Shown here one piece after another: positions 32,720-44,777 of a stretch of 64,000 bases of DNA. The stretch comes from Girardinichthys multiradiatus (Eukaryota; Chordata; Actinopteri; Cyprinodontiformes; Goodeidae). How positions within the stretch are numbered: the stretch's first letter is position 1; each line of letters opens with the position of its first letter. The notes under the pieces were generated by a model. It ran no database searches. It saw nothing but the letters and a program-made list of their open reading frames with translations, and was not told where the DNA came from. Location: contig NC_061805.1 of assembly GCF_021462225.1 (NCBI RefSeq), positions 50,829,360-50,893,359 of the forward strand. The letters are read 5' to 3'. Position numbers and translations under genes: made by a program.

Positions 32720-33220
32720 AGTTGGGCTCACCAATATGCACAGTCTGGGTTCTGAAATCCAGCTCCTTGAGGGAGGTTGGACTCTCTTCAAGCTCCCTCA
32801 GTGGGGTGGGTTTGCTTGTTGCCCATCAGGTCAGTCGTCTTGTGTTGGGGTTTACCTTTGTGAATGAGAGGGTCATATCGCTGCACCTTCAGGTCATGGA
32901 AAGGTCTCTGATCGTTGTTTCAGCCTACGGGCCAAGCAGTGGTGCAGATTACTCAATCTTCTTGGCGTCCCTGGAGGTGGAGCTGGAAAGGGTCCCTCTC
33001 GGGGGCATCTGTCATTCTGCTGGGGGACTTCAACGCCCCGTAGAAAACGACAGTGACTGGTCTCCCCAATCTGATCCTGAGTGGTGTTTTGTTGTTTGAC
33101 TTCTATGCCAATCATGGATTGTCCATAACAAACACCATGTTCAGGCATAAGAGTGGTCTGCCGCCAATCTTGGACACATAGGTGAAAAGAGGGGCTGAGC
33201 AATCGGTGATGGGTAGACAC
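32720..33220 (+). mobile_element. RTE-type LINE, decayed endonuclease fragment
   Basis: The plus strand encodes, in pieces and in more than one frame, an AP-type endonuclease of the RTE group: LIVVSAYGPSSGADYS, then ILLGDFNA-like (broken to ILLGDFNAP), then VLLLDFYANHGLSITNTMF and VKRGAEQS. The catalytic DFN-type motif is readable, but frameshifts separate the parts. It has no RT part here, so it is an internal fragment. Confidence 0.7.
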
Positions 33221-33229
33221 TTCTTCTAA

Positions 33230-33890
33230 GCAGAAGATAGCCCTCAGAACAAGATTTGAGTATGGTTATATTCACTTTAAAATAATAATAAAAAGAAGCC
33301 TTCATCCACGTTGACATTACCCTGCTGACAAATTAGTGAAATTATGTCAATACATGACCACTGAGCTTGCCATAATTCCACCACCCTACAAAAATAAATA
33401 GAAAGTTGAACCCGATCAGCACAATGGTCACAATGGACCCTGCTGGTCTGGTCGGCGCCATGTAGGGGGGAAGTTAGGTTCCAGCTGTTCAAAAGAGCTC
33501 TGACTATAGATATGAGTTTGTTTAGGCCAACAGTTGGCCTAAACTAACTCAACCAATCGTTGGCCGCCAACTGTTGGTTTCTTGTAGCCATTTCCTGACT
33601 TCTGAAGAACAGCACACACCTGAATTGTTTGAATGGTATGTTCTCTTGTCTGTCCCATTTTGAAAAGTGGCTAAGAGAAATGAACCCCATCATGTTTATA
33701 CCCCAGGGTCACTACTGCAACAATGGTTTTGTTTTAATGTACTTTTACACATCTTTTCTAGGGGGAAACGAGTGTGGAGGGAACTGTTGGATTCTCTAAA
33801 ACAAAAGTATGACCAGAAGCTGCATTGGTTTTGTTGGGACCATACAGCCATGGATTTCAACTAAAACTCTGGTATATACTTTCCTGGAAC
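33230..33890. other. Stretch without recognised gene, contains palindrome
   Basis: Non-coding, with a striking palindrome at 33,521-33,543 (see findings). The short open frames are not supported. Confidence 0.35.
33521..33543. repeat. Short palindrome, 10-bp arms
   Basis: TTTAGGCCAA, the 3-nt loop CAG, then TTGGCCTAAA. With one mismatch the arms extend several bases further on both sides. A partly similar TTGGCCGCCAACTGTTGG follows about 20 bases downstream. Confidence 0.9.
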
Positions 33891-33894
33891 CTTT

Positions 33895-35640
33895 CAAAAT
33901 AAAGTGCATTAACCTTCTTCCAGCACAGCCAGGAAAGGGGGTAACTGCGGACTTCCTGCAAGGACACTGCCGCATATAAGCCCCCACCTTTCCACAAGTC
34001 TTCCTCTTCCACGCAGCCTTCCAGAGGGACCGGATAGGAGAGGAAAGCGCGCTGATGTCTTTTGCTGGCAAAAAGACATAAATTCAACTGGATCCAAGGA
34101 AGCCATACGATCATCGATCATATGCAAAGTTAAGTAGAATGAAATACTGTCTGTGTATCTGGTATTTTCATTCATGAACGGGGAAATTAAGGTGTAAGAG
34201 TTGCTTACATTTTCTCTTCGAGGCCCCACAGAAGCAAACGGTGTTCGAGAGAGAGAGGCCCCGGCCAGGACGCAGTCTCTCAGCCTGAAGGAAGACGGTA
34301 GAGACCGCAGCGGACAACGTTCGTTCTTCATCCACAGCTGGAGGTTAGCGGGAAGCTAACCTTTTGTTCACAGAGCGAACGCAGAGGTTCCGCTTGTTTG
34401 ACTGGACGTTTCGTCGAACTTCATCGCCCTTGGACAACATATCCTCGCTACGGTCAGAGGTCGAGTTTGGGCAGATTAACAGATAGGTTTAGGATGAAAT
34501 GATCTAAACGTTTTCATGTTATGAAGTTTTGTTTTGTGGAACCTGGCTACCTTTAGTGCTAGTGGGCTTGCTACGGCACGCGCCGGTTCTGTGTTTTTTG
34601 TATGTTTTAAAGCTAAGATAAACTTTATTTAAAGGGTGGTTTTAACCAGAACATTGCTCATAACGCGCTGTCCGCGCTTATGCATTTTAACCCTTTTATT
34701 AACCTGGTATTTTAAAGGTATGTGTTGATTCTGGCGCTAAGCTATCTCTAGCTTAGCACTTTAGCTAGCTTCTTTGTTAGCCCAACGGCCAGTCGGTACG
34801 AACACGTGTGCTAGCATTAAGGCTAGTCAACAGAAAGGTTGTTAGTTTTCAAGCTAGTGAATAATAGTCCCTGAACATCATTTACTAAAGTTGATAACTA
34901 AGTAAACACCATTAAGCCCCATTTCTCCAGAAAGATTTGGCTCTTTTCCAAAATACTCAATAATATTTCTTCAAATATTATTTTAATAAATAAAGGCAGC
35001 TAATTAGACACTGTTAAGAATTAGTCATCCAGGAGGTTGGTTTTATTCAGCAGATCATTATTTAAAACATTATTTTATTAAAATAATATTTAATCTGATC
35101 TTGTACTGTGAATGGTTGTCTGAACGTTTGCTGATTATTTTCTAAGTTGGTTCCAAAACTAACTTAACTTCACTTCCAGATTCTTCAAGATAATCCGTGG
35201 TTCTCAAACATAAACATTTCATGGTAATGTTGCATCACTCTTTTTGGTCATAATTTCTAATCATCTTTAATCAACTTGTTTATATTGTACATAGTCCATT
35301 AGTCTTCATTATTCTTTAATTCTGCTTGGTAGTTTAGTTGGATTGTTTTAGCAAAGTAAAGAGTTTGTTGATTGAAATATGTTTGACTTTGAGTTGACTT
35401 ATTTTTGTTAATAAATTCTTGTATTTTAAGAAATTGTGTAAATTTATTCCATATATGTGCAGAGTTTATGCTGTTGAATAATGTCAGAGCTCGTCTCACA
35501 CCTTTCTATTCTGTCCTGATACCATCGCCTTACTGGGCTGGTATTCACAGGACAATCCTTAACAGACCGGAATATTATTTGGTAAAATATTAATATTAAA
35601 TGATATTCTCAGATTCATATTTACAACAGTTTATAGAAAG
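33895..35640. other. Unclassified long non-coding block with CpG-rich core
   Basis: From about 34,210 to 34,700 the sequence is unusually rich in CpG for this window (ACGGTGTTCGAGAGAG, AACGTTCGTTCTTC, TACGGCACGCGCCGG) and then changes sharply to AT-rich, ending near an AATAAA at 35,410. No open frame of note was found. The layout of GC-rich head, AT-rich end and polyadenylation-like signal could be a host CpG-island promoter with first exon, or a long terminal repeat-like element. I cannot decide between them from the sequence alone. Confidence 0.35.
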
Positions 35641-35649
35641 AAAGCTCAT

Positions 35650-37670
35650 TGAAGGATGTTAGAACCGTAAGGAGGGTGAACATGTGGGGTTTGCAAGGTG
35701 TTGGATTCTGAGTTTCGTTCCTACGCTGATCTGAGTCCAGATGTTTTTCTGTGTGTGTCTATATCAGTGACTCTGGGAGGCAGGTGAGGCGAGGTGATTA
35801 CACATGTACTAAACATGCTGACGTTCCACAATCTTGCAAATATATTTTATGAATGTGTAAAACATATTAAATCTTTCTAATTGGCCATAAACGTGCAGTG
35901 AAAATAGACAAGGTGAGGCAAAAAGTACCGTGTTGCACTTATAGGGGGCAGTTCTGATCCCCATAAGCACAGACAGCTAACAGCATGTTGCTACGCAGAG
36001 GTCAGGGGTGTTTCACCAACAAGTCCTGCAAACGAACTCTAATTTAAATTTGAACCAGTTCTAAACTCTCTGAGGACAAAATGAGGTGGATCTAAATGCT
36101 GAAGCTCTTCAGTGAGCTGTAAGATGATAGCTGGATACTTGGTGTGTGTACAAGTCTAATTACAGGTTGTTATGCCAACTGAGAAACAAACATATATTTG
36201 AGGAGGTATTTCAAAGCGTGTGTCTCTGCTGCTGTTTTTAAGATCATTAAATTAGAATACAGCTAATGCAACATTTTCTGGACTTTATGAATAAATTATT
36301 TTCAATGAAACATTTTTGTTAACGATTAAACATGGTTCAGACTTTATACTGATATTCTCCAGGTTTCTTATAGTCATCCAGTAACGGTTGGTTATGAGTT
36401 GCATAGATTTAAATCTTTTGTATTTCCTACAAGTTTTTATTACTTCACTAAAGGTAAAATGATCAGTTTTTCTATGTGAGTTTAGATTGAGTTTAAAATG
36501 TGAAGTCATTCAAAATCAGTAAATAATATCTACGAATTTATTATATTCAGTCCAGATAAATTACAATGAAAGGAATACTCTGTTTATCAGCTAATAGCTG
36601 CTTAATGTTGACATTAAAGTTACAGAAAACAAGATTTCTGCTTCCTCAGGGGCATTTCAGGACATCCCAACAATATTATGACTCATTTTAATTATTACAG
36701 AAAAAAGCTCCAAATCTGAATAAATTCACTTTATGGAAGTCATTTTAATGACTAGAGAAAACTAAATTATCTGAACTTCATGCCTCTGCAGCATCCAGGA
36801 TAAATCTTAGGATTAAGGTTTTAGTTCTTGTTTGATGAGCTCTTAGTTCCCTGAGCTGAATGCATCCTCCTCTTTGACCTCCACGCCCTCATCATCCCCT
36901 AGTTTGCTTTGTCTGCCTCCATCGAATGCTCCTCTGCTCAGAAACATGACCCTGTTTTCGTGCAAACAGCTCATTATTCATATTTTAAAGGCAGCATCTG
37001 AGGGTGTGATGCTGAGGACAAACAGACAGTAACTCCGTTGAGCTGCTTTAAACCAGCCTCAGGCTGAATGTCTGTGGGAGGTGGTGCAGGTTAGCGTGTA
37101 CAGAGGAGAAACCTCAGATATGAAAATGGCCTACCGTACCTGAAGGCATCTTCACCTGCTGGTGGAGTCTGAACTCAGGTTCCACTAGCAGTCGGCTTCA
37201 GAAAATGTATCCTTTATAAATATGCATTTGGAATGTGATTAATGCTCTCATTTTCCCCAAAATGAACGTGTTACATTTACTGACCCCTTTTCCACAAATG
37301 TTTTCTGATGTTTATCAAAACTGACCCCATAAGACTCTCAGGTGAGGGTTTCACTCCGCCAAGGAGGTCATGTTTTGAGTTGAGTTTGTCTGTCAGTGTG
37401 TGTGTGTGTGATATGTGTGTGTGCGTTAGCAACTTTACAGAAATAGTTACAGACTGAAGGTAAAATATGATCATGTGTTCTATCATTTTGGCAAGTTTCT
37501 TGATCATCGCAGCAGAATTCTGGATCTGGTGATCAAGAATATGGAAATACTGTAAAAACGCCAGAAAGTGTAGAATTGAACCCTTTCTGTTTTTTTTACT
37601 GATATGGAGTAGCTGACTTTGCCAAGCAGGAATCTGTGGAGTCAGTGACCCTACGCTGGGTGGTGGAGGT
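35650..37670. other. Stretch without recognised gene
   Basis: Ordinary non-coding DNA with a short GT-rich patch at 37,397-37,425. No exon was recognised. Confidence 0.4.
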
Positions 37671-37672
37671 AT

Positions 37673-38077
37673 TCAGTCTCGGTCTTGTTTGATGACATGT
37701 TCTAGTTGTAGTGGATCTAAGAACGGTTCCAGTTCTTCAGAGTCTTTCAGCAGCTCAGCAGGCCGTGGTTGTTGTCTGATTCTCAACAGAAGACGGATCT
37801 GAGTTTGTCCCAGATGAGGAGGATCTAAAGTCTGAGACACACACCCCAAGAAGGAGCATATTCCCAGTATCACCTGTAGGTCAGCCAATGATGCTGGTGC
37901 TCCTCCATCTGAGATGCTGAATATTCTTGGTAGTAGACGTTTTGTCCCTCTGAGATGAGCTCAGGAATGTTTCTAGGTGCACATGGATTCCTCCTTGTAG
38001 CTTCAGGATACATTTGTGGAAGCAGCAGCAGGCGTTTCCATGGGTGGCATGGTGGTTCTAATAAAGGCACACCTGAG
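37673..38077 (-). pseudogene. Possible exon or retro-fragment, unidentified, frameshifted
   Basis: On the minus strand an acceptor-like ATACAGATCTCAG precedes a frame reading VPLLEPPCHPWKRLLLLPQM, then ARRNPCAPRNIPELISEG-like residues, and QMEEHQHHWLTY. The next frame continues ADLQVILGICSFLGCVSQTL, then RQQPRPAELLKDSEELEPFL, and stops after HVIKQDRD. The two parts overlap with a one-base frame change, so either there is a frameshift or two exons meet here. The 42-nt gap between possible splice sites is too short for a vertebrate intron and would bring in a stop. Composition suggests former protein-coding sequence, family unknown. Confidence 0.25.
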
Positions 38078-38169
38078 ATCTGTATTATTATTTTACAGAA
38101 TCTCTGAATAAAGAACAGATATTGAAAGGCTGATTTTTCAATATCCCTTGGTGTCGGAATAAGCAAAGA

Positions 38170-38594
38170 TTAAAATAATCATAATCATAAATGAATGCAC
38201 GAAGCTCCATTGCAGAATAAATATGTTCTGTTCTTAAACTGTGATCATTAATTAAAGACTTAGTTTTGGCAGCCTCAGACTGCTGCTTGGACAGGTCTCA
38301 GCTGGGGTGGAGCTGTCTGGATTGGATGTCTTCTCATGGTGGGAGAGTCTGAATTCAATGATCCTCAGGCAACAGAAAACACAAATCTGCTGACGGCTTC
38401 AGATAAAAAAAACATCTTATAGGTTAATGTGGCCTTCCCTGAACGTTTGACTTTTGTAAAAAGTGAAGAAGAAGCCAAAGCTGTGCAGTTTTAAAATATT
38501 TTACATTTATTGTGCACATTTTATCCTCTGCTGTTTCCAGAGTCATGATTCAGAAGTGTTTGAATCATTTCCTTATGTTTTTTAGGTCTGGTTT
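38170..38594. other. Stretch without recognised gene
   Basis: Non-coding. Nothing recognised. Confidence 0.35.
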
Positions 38595-38797
38595 TAAAAA
38601 TAATAATAATATAGACTTTATTGATTTCACAATGGAGAAATTATCCCCTGTATTTAACCCATCCAGGGAGCAGTGGGCTGCCATAGTGTGGTGCCCAGGG
38701 AACATTCAAGGGTCAAGGGTCTTGCTCAGAGTGGCAGGCTGTGGGATTTGAACCAGGGTTCTTGTGGCCTCCAACCACTAGGCCACCACTCCCCTAT
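38595..38797 (-). repeat. tRNA-derived SINE, minus orientation
   Basis: Read on the minus strand from 38,797: GGGGAGTGGTGGCCTAGTGG is an A-box-like head and GGTTCAAATCCCAC the B box. A body and an AATAAA/TTATTATT end follow at about 38,595. It is a second SINE family, distinct from the one at 5,875. Confidence 0.75.
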
Positions 38798-38799
38798 AA

Positions 38800-39658
38800 A
38801 GTAATTGAGCGTGATGTGATTTATTTCTATCATTGTTGTGTTCTTTGTAGTTTTACATCATTTTCCTGTTGGATCTCTGTTACATATTTTTCCAGATTTT
38901 TCTTGTATTTCTTGTATATTTTTTGTATTTCTTGTATTTTTTCTTGTATATCATGATAATTAGGCCACGTTTACATTTCAGGTCTTGATTTTTTGCTGAA
39001 ATCTGGAACCAGAACAATGACGTGAAAGTTGGATAAAATGCAGCATGACCATTCTCAATGTGGACCCTTGGAAAACCATCAGCTAGGTATCTGATTTAGT
39101 GGAAGTGGCACCAGTTAGATATTTTTTTTAGTGGTGAAAGAGTTGGGCTTTTCTGACCACCATAAAAAAGTCTGATTTGAACCACATTTGCCTTCAGTGT
39201 GAATGTAGCCTCCTTCCTCAGGTCCATGATTTGATTCTCTCCCATCTGCTCTGCATTCTGCTGGCTGTCCATGCTCCATTTCCTGATCTCTTCTTGCCTA
39301 CTTGCAAGTTTGCCTTTTATTTTCAAACATTTTCTGCAGCTCTCTCTGTTTCTCCCACATTCCTGTCTGCATTTGGGCCCTAATCCAAGAACCACACTTT
39401 ATGACGGAAAACTGGTAACATCTTTATCAGATGCTTCAAGTATGTGTTTTCTTGGGCCAAGATTTATGTTTCGGAGAGCCCATGAGGACAAACTTTTATT
39501 ATCCAATAAAATCCAGGACTTCAGTAAATATTCAGAGGTAACAGAGAGCTGGGGGCTCTGGTCAATGCAGAATGACTCAAATACACATCAGAGGGTCTGA
39601 TGGGGAAATGTTGGATGGTGCCCTGGTGCTGCAACATGATGAGCTGGCGGTTCCATGC

Positions 39659-39696
<38 letters not shown>

Positions 39697-40950
39697 TATG
39701 TGGTCACAAAGGAAGTGGGGAATGTACAGCTAAGGTGCACAGTCATGAGGCTCTGATATATTGATTGACTTTACAATTACCTCAGACACACACACACACG
39801 CAGAAGAAAATCCAGTTCATTAGTTATAAAACAGCTGGATAAAAGTGATTATTTCTACAGAAGCAAACAGAACCAGCAGAAGTCTGGTGTCTGTTTATTA
39901 ATTTATTTCTTGTGTTTTTTTCATAAGCATGAGGATGACATGATGATCCTGTGGGTTACACATTTTATTCATGCACATGACAGAAGAAAGTTCCCTGCTG
40001 TCATCCAACGAGATCAGCAGCTTCCTTTCATCTCCAGGTCTGAGCTGCTCTTCGACTATTTAAGATTCAGTTTTTTAAGGTCTCATCTGACTTTCTACGT
40101 TGTTTCCATTCGTCTATCCGTCCGTCCGTCCAATTAAATGTTTTAAATTCCAATAACTGCCATTTTATCCTTTTCTTTGCTCAGTAATTATTTAAGAACA
40201 TCTGGATTAAATGAAATAGCTTCAGTTGAGGCGGTGGGTCAGTTCCCAGACTCCCGAGCTCCTCCAGGTACAAAGTGTTTCTGGACTATTTACTGAACCA
40301 CACATTATTATTATTCATGTGTAACTCTGGATAAAATAAGTTCCTTTTAATGTTGACACATAATGAGGGTTAATTAAGTGAAACCAGAGTGAGGATCCAC
40401 CCTGAACTGGTCCATATTGTCCCATTATACAACCTGATTTTGACCTGTTCTTTAAGGTTTAACCTCCAATTATTCTTATTTAGTAACTGGGTTGACAGAG
40501 CTGTTATTTGACTCAGATGGATTGTTATTACCATGGTTACTTCAGTACAGGTATGGCCCGAGGCAGATAAAGGAGCGCGCTCAGGTATTTATTACCTGCC
40601 AACCACATTACTCAGCGCATGAATCCCGAACAAGTGTGGATTGGAATCTTCTGAAGGAGACATCCAGGAGATTCTGAGGAGCTATAGAAGTTCTTCTTCT
40701 GATGCAAGGTGTTGTCTGCAGATTAATTCTGCAGCTTTAATCTGACATGCTGTCGGGTTAAAGATGGTGGAGCAAACCAGGAACAGACCTGATGTCTTTT
40801 CTTATCTTCATGCAGAACTTCTTTTTCATGTAAGGTGGAAAAAAACAAAAAAAAAAGACGGTAACTGTACAGTTTTTATCCACATAAAGCTATCGACAAC
40901 AATAAACTGTTTTATGATTCAATTAGTGAAACAGTAAAGTTAATCTGAAG
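38800..40950. other. Stretch without recognised gene, contains TG microsatellite
   Basis: Besides the TG array, there is a T-rich patch with TTTCTTGTAT repeats at 38,895-38,948 and a GTCCGTCCGTCC triplet at about 40,120-40,130. No exon was recognised. Confidence 0.4.
39661..39694. repeat. (TG)n microsatellite
   Basis: Seventeen uninterrupted TG units. A shorter (CA) run lies 90 bases downstream at about 39,786-39,799. Confidence 0.98.
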
Positions 40951-40954
40951 CATC

Positions 40955-41160
40955 TGTTCATCCATCCACCAGCCATACCCACTGATCATTGCAGGGTCAT
41001 AGTCTGGTCGACAGGCCAGTTCCCAGACAGGTCACCAGTGCATTACAGATCAACACATACATACTGGGCAATTTAGAGAAACCAGTGAACCCACACATAT
41101 ATGGGGAGAATATGCAAGCTCCATGGAGAAAAACAGTTCAGACACCTTTTAAAATTCCAG
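40955..41160 (-). repeat. SINE-like repeat, diverged, minus orientation
   Basis: The minus strand carries GGAGCTTGCATATTCTCCCC and the inner GGTGACCTGTCTGGGAACTG, matching the order of segments in the 5,875 copy but diverged and lacking the tRNA-like head. Confidence 0.6.
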
Positions 41161-41164
41161 CATA

Positions 41165-43360
41165 AATTATTGCAGAGGTTTCTCCACCTTCATTAACATC
41201 TATCCTACAATTAAACTGAAAAACAAGCAAATTCAGAGGGAATTTATTTACGGCTTAAACAGCTGCAAGAAGCTAGATTCATACAGGCACACACCCAAAT
41301 TTAGTTGAAGCCCTTTCTGATTTAGCTGCAGCATCCAGTCTTCCTGGGTAAACATTTCCCATTACTCTGATCATAATACATTATACTGTATTATATGTAC
41401 TGTATATATACATGTATATATGTAAATAACAGTAACATTACCTAAACTCTCTGTTTCTCCACAACTGATGAAAGCTGAAGTCCTTCAGCATCTGTGAGTC
41501 CTATAAATCCAAATCAACAAAAAATGAAGTCATAATATGAAAATGAAAGCATTGAAACAGCTAATCAGGATTTAAGGACTACATCTGGAGGAAAACCTTC
41601 ACCTGAAGAGGCCTGTGGACAAGAGACGTCCTCCTGATCGAGACATTTGGAGAACTTCTGCAAGGTTCTGTGGGCCAGTATGAGTTTAAAAGTGTGAAAC
41701 CTATTTGTACCTTTTTACTCTGAAAAGACTCTGGAGTTTTAAATGGTTATGTCACAAAAACCGAAGGCTGGATTTATGTTTCCTGCTTTAATGGAGCTCT
41801 GTTTCCTGGTCTGAGCTGAGTGAGCCTCACACAGTAAATGGTTCAGTCAACCCTGAGATATTTGCATTAATCGTATGTTTCACCAGCAGCGTTTTTCTCT
41901 GATGTTGAGATCCCATCTGCTGCATCAGACCTGCTCTATTTGCAGAGCATCATTGCATCGCTTTGGTTTCCCAATCTCTGCTGCTGTGGTTCCAAGCAGA
42001 GGGAGGCATCCTGGGAAATGTGCAAATTAGCAGAAGTTTTCTCCTGCTTTAACAAAAACCTTCTGTCCAACATGTAAACAGATCAACAAACATTTACATT
42101 TATCTCATTTGTGCATAAAAAGGCTCCTGAACACAAGGGATGAACCACCTATCAGCAGAAACAGACTAATGAGCTGATCTTTGGCCTCTTTGTTTTCAGC
42201 AGCCGCTCACTGAGCGGTTTGTTCTCTTTCTTTGGTGAAGTCTCAGAAAAATCCTAAATTATTTGTCTGGCATACATATACATTCAGTCACCTTTACTCT
42301 GGTAAAATCCAGAGGAACTCATATCATCAAACTTTAATCATGTAATTGGTTTACGTTGTTGCTATAAAATGAGGAACGAGGAGATGAAAATGCATTATTT
42401 TCCTTTAAACAAATCCAGAGCCTTTAGAGGTCTTATCATCTGACTCTTATCTGTGTTTGTGGTGAGATGTGTGAAGCAAACAGGAAAACATGCAGAGACA
42501 TCAGAAAGTAGCTGTTTTGTTTTGTTTTAGATGATTCAACCGCCATCATTTAGGGAATATTTCCCTTTGGATGGATTGACACAAAAGGAAACTGGCACAA
42601 ATCTCCAGGTCAGCACCCAAACTGATCTCTGGCAAAGAAAAGAGACAGAAAATGGGAAAATACAGTCTAAGAAGATCTCAGCCACAGCTTTTCTATTCCT
42701 GTTTATCATCAGAACGAGGGGCTTGTTACACTCACTGAACACCTCTGAGTTATTATTTTATGCAGTCATTATGTGCTTTAAAATATAACTCTAGATCACT
42801 TTTATCAAAGGGATTGGATCTCTTGTGGAGATCAATCCGTGATGTATTTTTTTATTTTTGATTGCATCTACAGTCTGATACTGCAGAACTTCTTATTTTC
42901 TGCACAGTAACATTACATTTCCAACTCCACCTTTTATTCACACTAAAACACAGCAGACTCCGGTTTTACATGTTAATGTCTTTGGTTAATGTTGTAGTGC
43001 CACCTGCTGGAACTTCAAGAGTACTACACAGAAAATATTTTAACAGACGGTAGCAGATGTTTGGTGCTGAATACATCCAGTTTATTCTCTCCTTTGTCCT
43101 GAGTGTTTTCAGCAGGTAAAGTCTCTCTGATCAGTTTCTACTACCTGTATGACCCCTTCTCTTTTCCAATGGTTATAATCAGTCTGACAGAGAGAGGTTC
43201 CCCCAATCCTTGTGGTTTTTAGTACAACAATGGCCACCAGTGGGCTCTAGATGGACAAACTTTATCAGTTTATTATTTTACCTAGTACTCCTACACATAG
43301 CCCATTCTAAAATGGCCAGTAGTTTAATCTAACCTCCCCCACAACCCCACACCATTCAAA
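41165..43360. other. Stretch without recognised gene
   Basis: Non-coding, with an AT-rich palindromic patch at 41,385-41,425 (TATATATACATGTATATATG). No exon or mobile element was recognised. Confidence 0.4.
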
Positions 43361-43364
43361 CCCT

Positions 43365-43442
43365 TTGTGAAGAGCCTTGAGACGACATGTGTTGTGAATT
43401 GGCGCTATATAAATAAAACTGAATTGAATTGAAATTGAATTT
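43365..43442 (+). mobile_element. L2-type LINE, last 80 bp only
   Basis: It contains GAGCCTTGAGACGACATGTG and the tail GGCGCTATATAAATAAA with GAATT units, identical in layout to the ends at 3,000 and (inverted) 20,740. It is a severely 5'-truncated insertion. Confidence 0.85.
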
Positions 43443-43444
43443 CT

Positions 43445-43900
43445 AAAGTATAGTTTCATGACTTATGCATGCAAAAATGATCAAACCTGTAACAGATCCT
43501 CTTTTCCAATGTTTCCTCCTTGATGTTGCTAAATGTGAGCTCAACATGTTGTTTTTATCTTAATTCTTAGTGTCACTGCTGTTTCTAGACTGTAGATGTT
43601 CAGTTAAACATTTTTAATTCAGATTTTAGTTTAGGTTGGAGGGCAAATTTCCATCTGTGGGACATTTTCTAATATTGGCCCAGGGGATATGGGCTAGAAG
43701 TACTTTGGTGCCTTTACACCTGATTCAGCATAATCTACAATAAGAGCTAAAGATTTGTTCATTAGTTTTTATTTTTGTTGTCTTTTTTTTCTTCATACAT
43801 CAGGATTTCTGAAAAACCTTTAGTTTAATGGTCCATTTTCCCAGGCAGCAGATGTACTCCTTTAAGTATGAAGGAGATGTTGACTAAAACTATGGAGGAG
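43445..43900. other. Stretch without recognised gene
   Basis: Non-coding. Nothing recognised. Confidence 0.35.
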
Positions 43901-44121
43901 TAGTCACCAGCCCTGGTCCTCAGGGCCCCTTGTCCTGACTGGTTTAAATCGTATATGTTGTCACACGCCTAGTTTAAATGGATGGGTCATTATCAGGGTT
44001 CTGCAGAACCTGATGGCATGCTGAGGAGGTGATGATATCCTTTAGATGAGGTGTCCTGGAAGAGAATACGTCTAAAGCATGCAGGACCATGGGCCCTGGG
44101 GACCAGGGTTAGGAACCACAG
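43901..44121. mobile_element. MITE-like element with inverted ends
   Basis: The left end carries CCCTGGTCCTCAGGGCCC and the right end, as reverse complement, CCCTGGTCCCCAGGGCCC. That is 17 of 18 bases identical, about 20 bases in from each end of a 220-bp element with no coding capacity. Related decayed pieces occur at 28,610-28,870 and about 60,090-60,150. The superfamily is uncertain; hAT is likely by general resemblance. Confidence 0.6.
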
Positions 44122-44124
44122 CTT

Positions 44125-44770
44125 TAGCTTTAGTAATATGTGTTATAACAAACACTTCAGGAAGTTAATTTGGATCATTGCTGTTCTTTCTTAAAAACTT
44201 CACAATGTGACTTATTTTGGTTAGGCGAAAAAAACATAAAACAGATTCAAACCGCCAACTCAAGGAGCATGGTTTCTGATTCCAAGTTTTTTCAGAGTTT
44301 TATATTATTGATTAGTTAAAAGTTTATAGCTGATGTTTCTAACTACTGAGCTAAGCAAAGGATACAACACAAGGGTCCCTGCAAGACCCAACAGATGAGC
44401 TGAATGTTCTGAAGACACCTTAGGTTCTTTTAAAGAATCCAACAGGAAATATGAAATGGATCAGGAAAGGTCGGGTCAAAACAACTGACTGGTGTGAAGT
44501 TCAGTTTTAGGAAAAAGGAAACATTAACATTTGGTTAAATTAGTGTAACCTCAGAGTAAAAAAAAAAACAGGTTTATGAAAATATAAACCCTCCAAAATG
44601 ATGAACTTAATTAATGTCATGTGGACATAAAGAATGTAGTTTATAAATGTTTTGTGATTAGATGTTCATAAAAATAGATTCCTGCTTCAATGCCCAAATA
44701 AACCGTTGACGGACAAAGACATAACTGTATGTAGAAATACTGAGACATGAATGAAAAATGTATCTAATAT
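44125..44770. promoter_or_regulatory. Upstream flank of CFAP157
   Basis: About 650 bases of AT-rich sequence before the predicted start. No TATA box or CpG island was recognised. The best regulatory candidate, the X-box, lies further downstream at 44,825. Confidence 0.3.
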
Positions 44771-44777
44771 TTAGCTG

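Noticed and set aside
37673..37888. Clean two-exon gene with a 42-nt intron
   Set aside because: The intron would be far too short for a vertebrate, and joining at those sites brings in a TAG stop.
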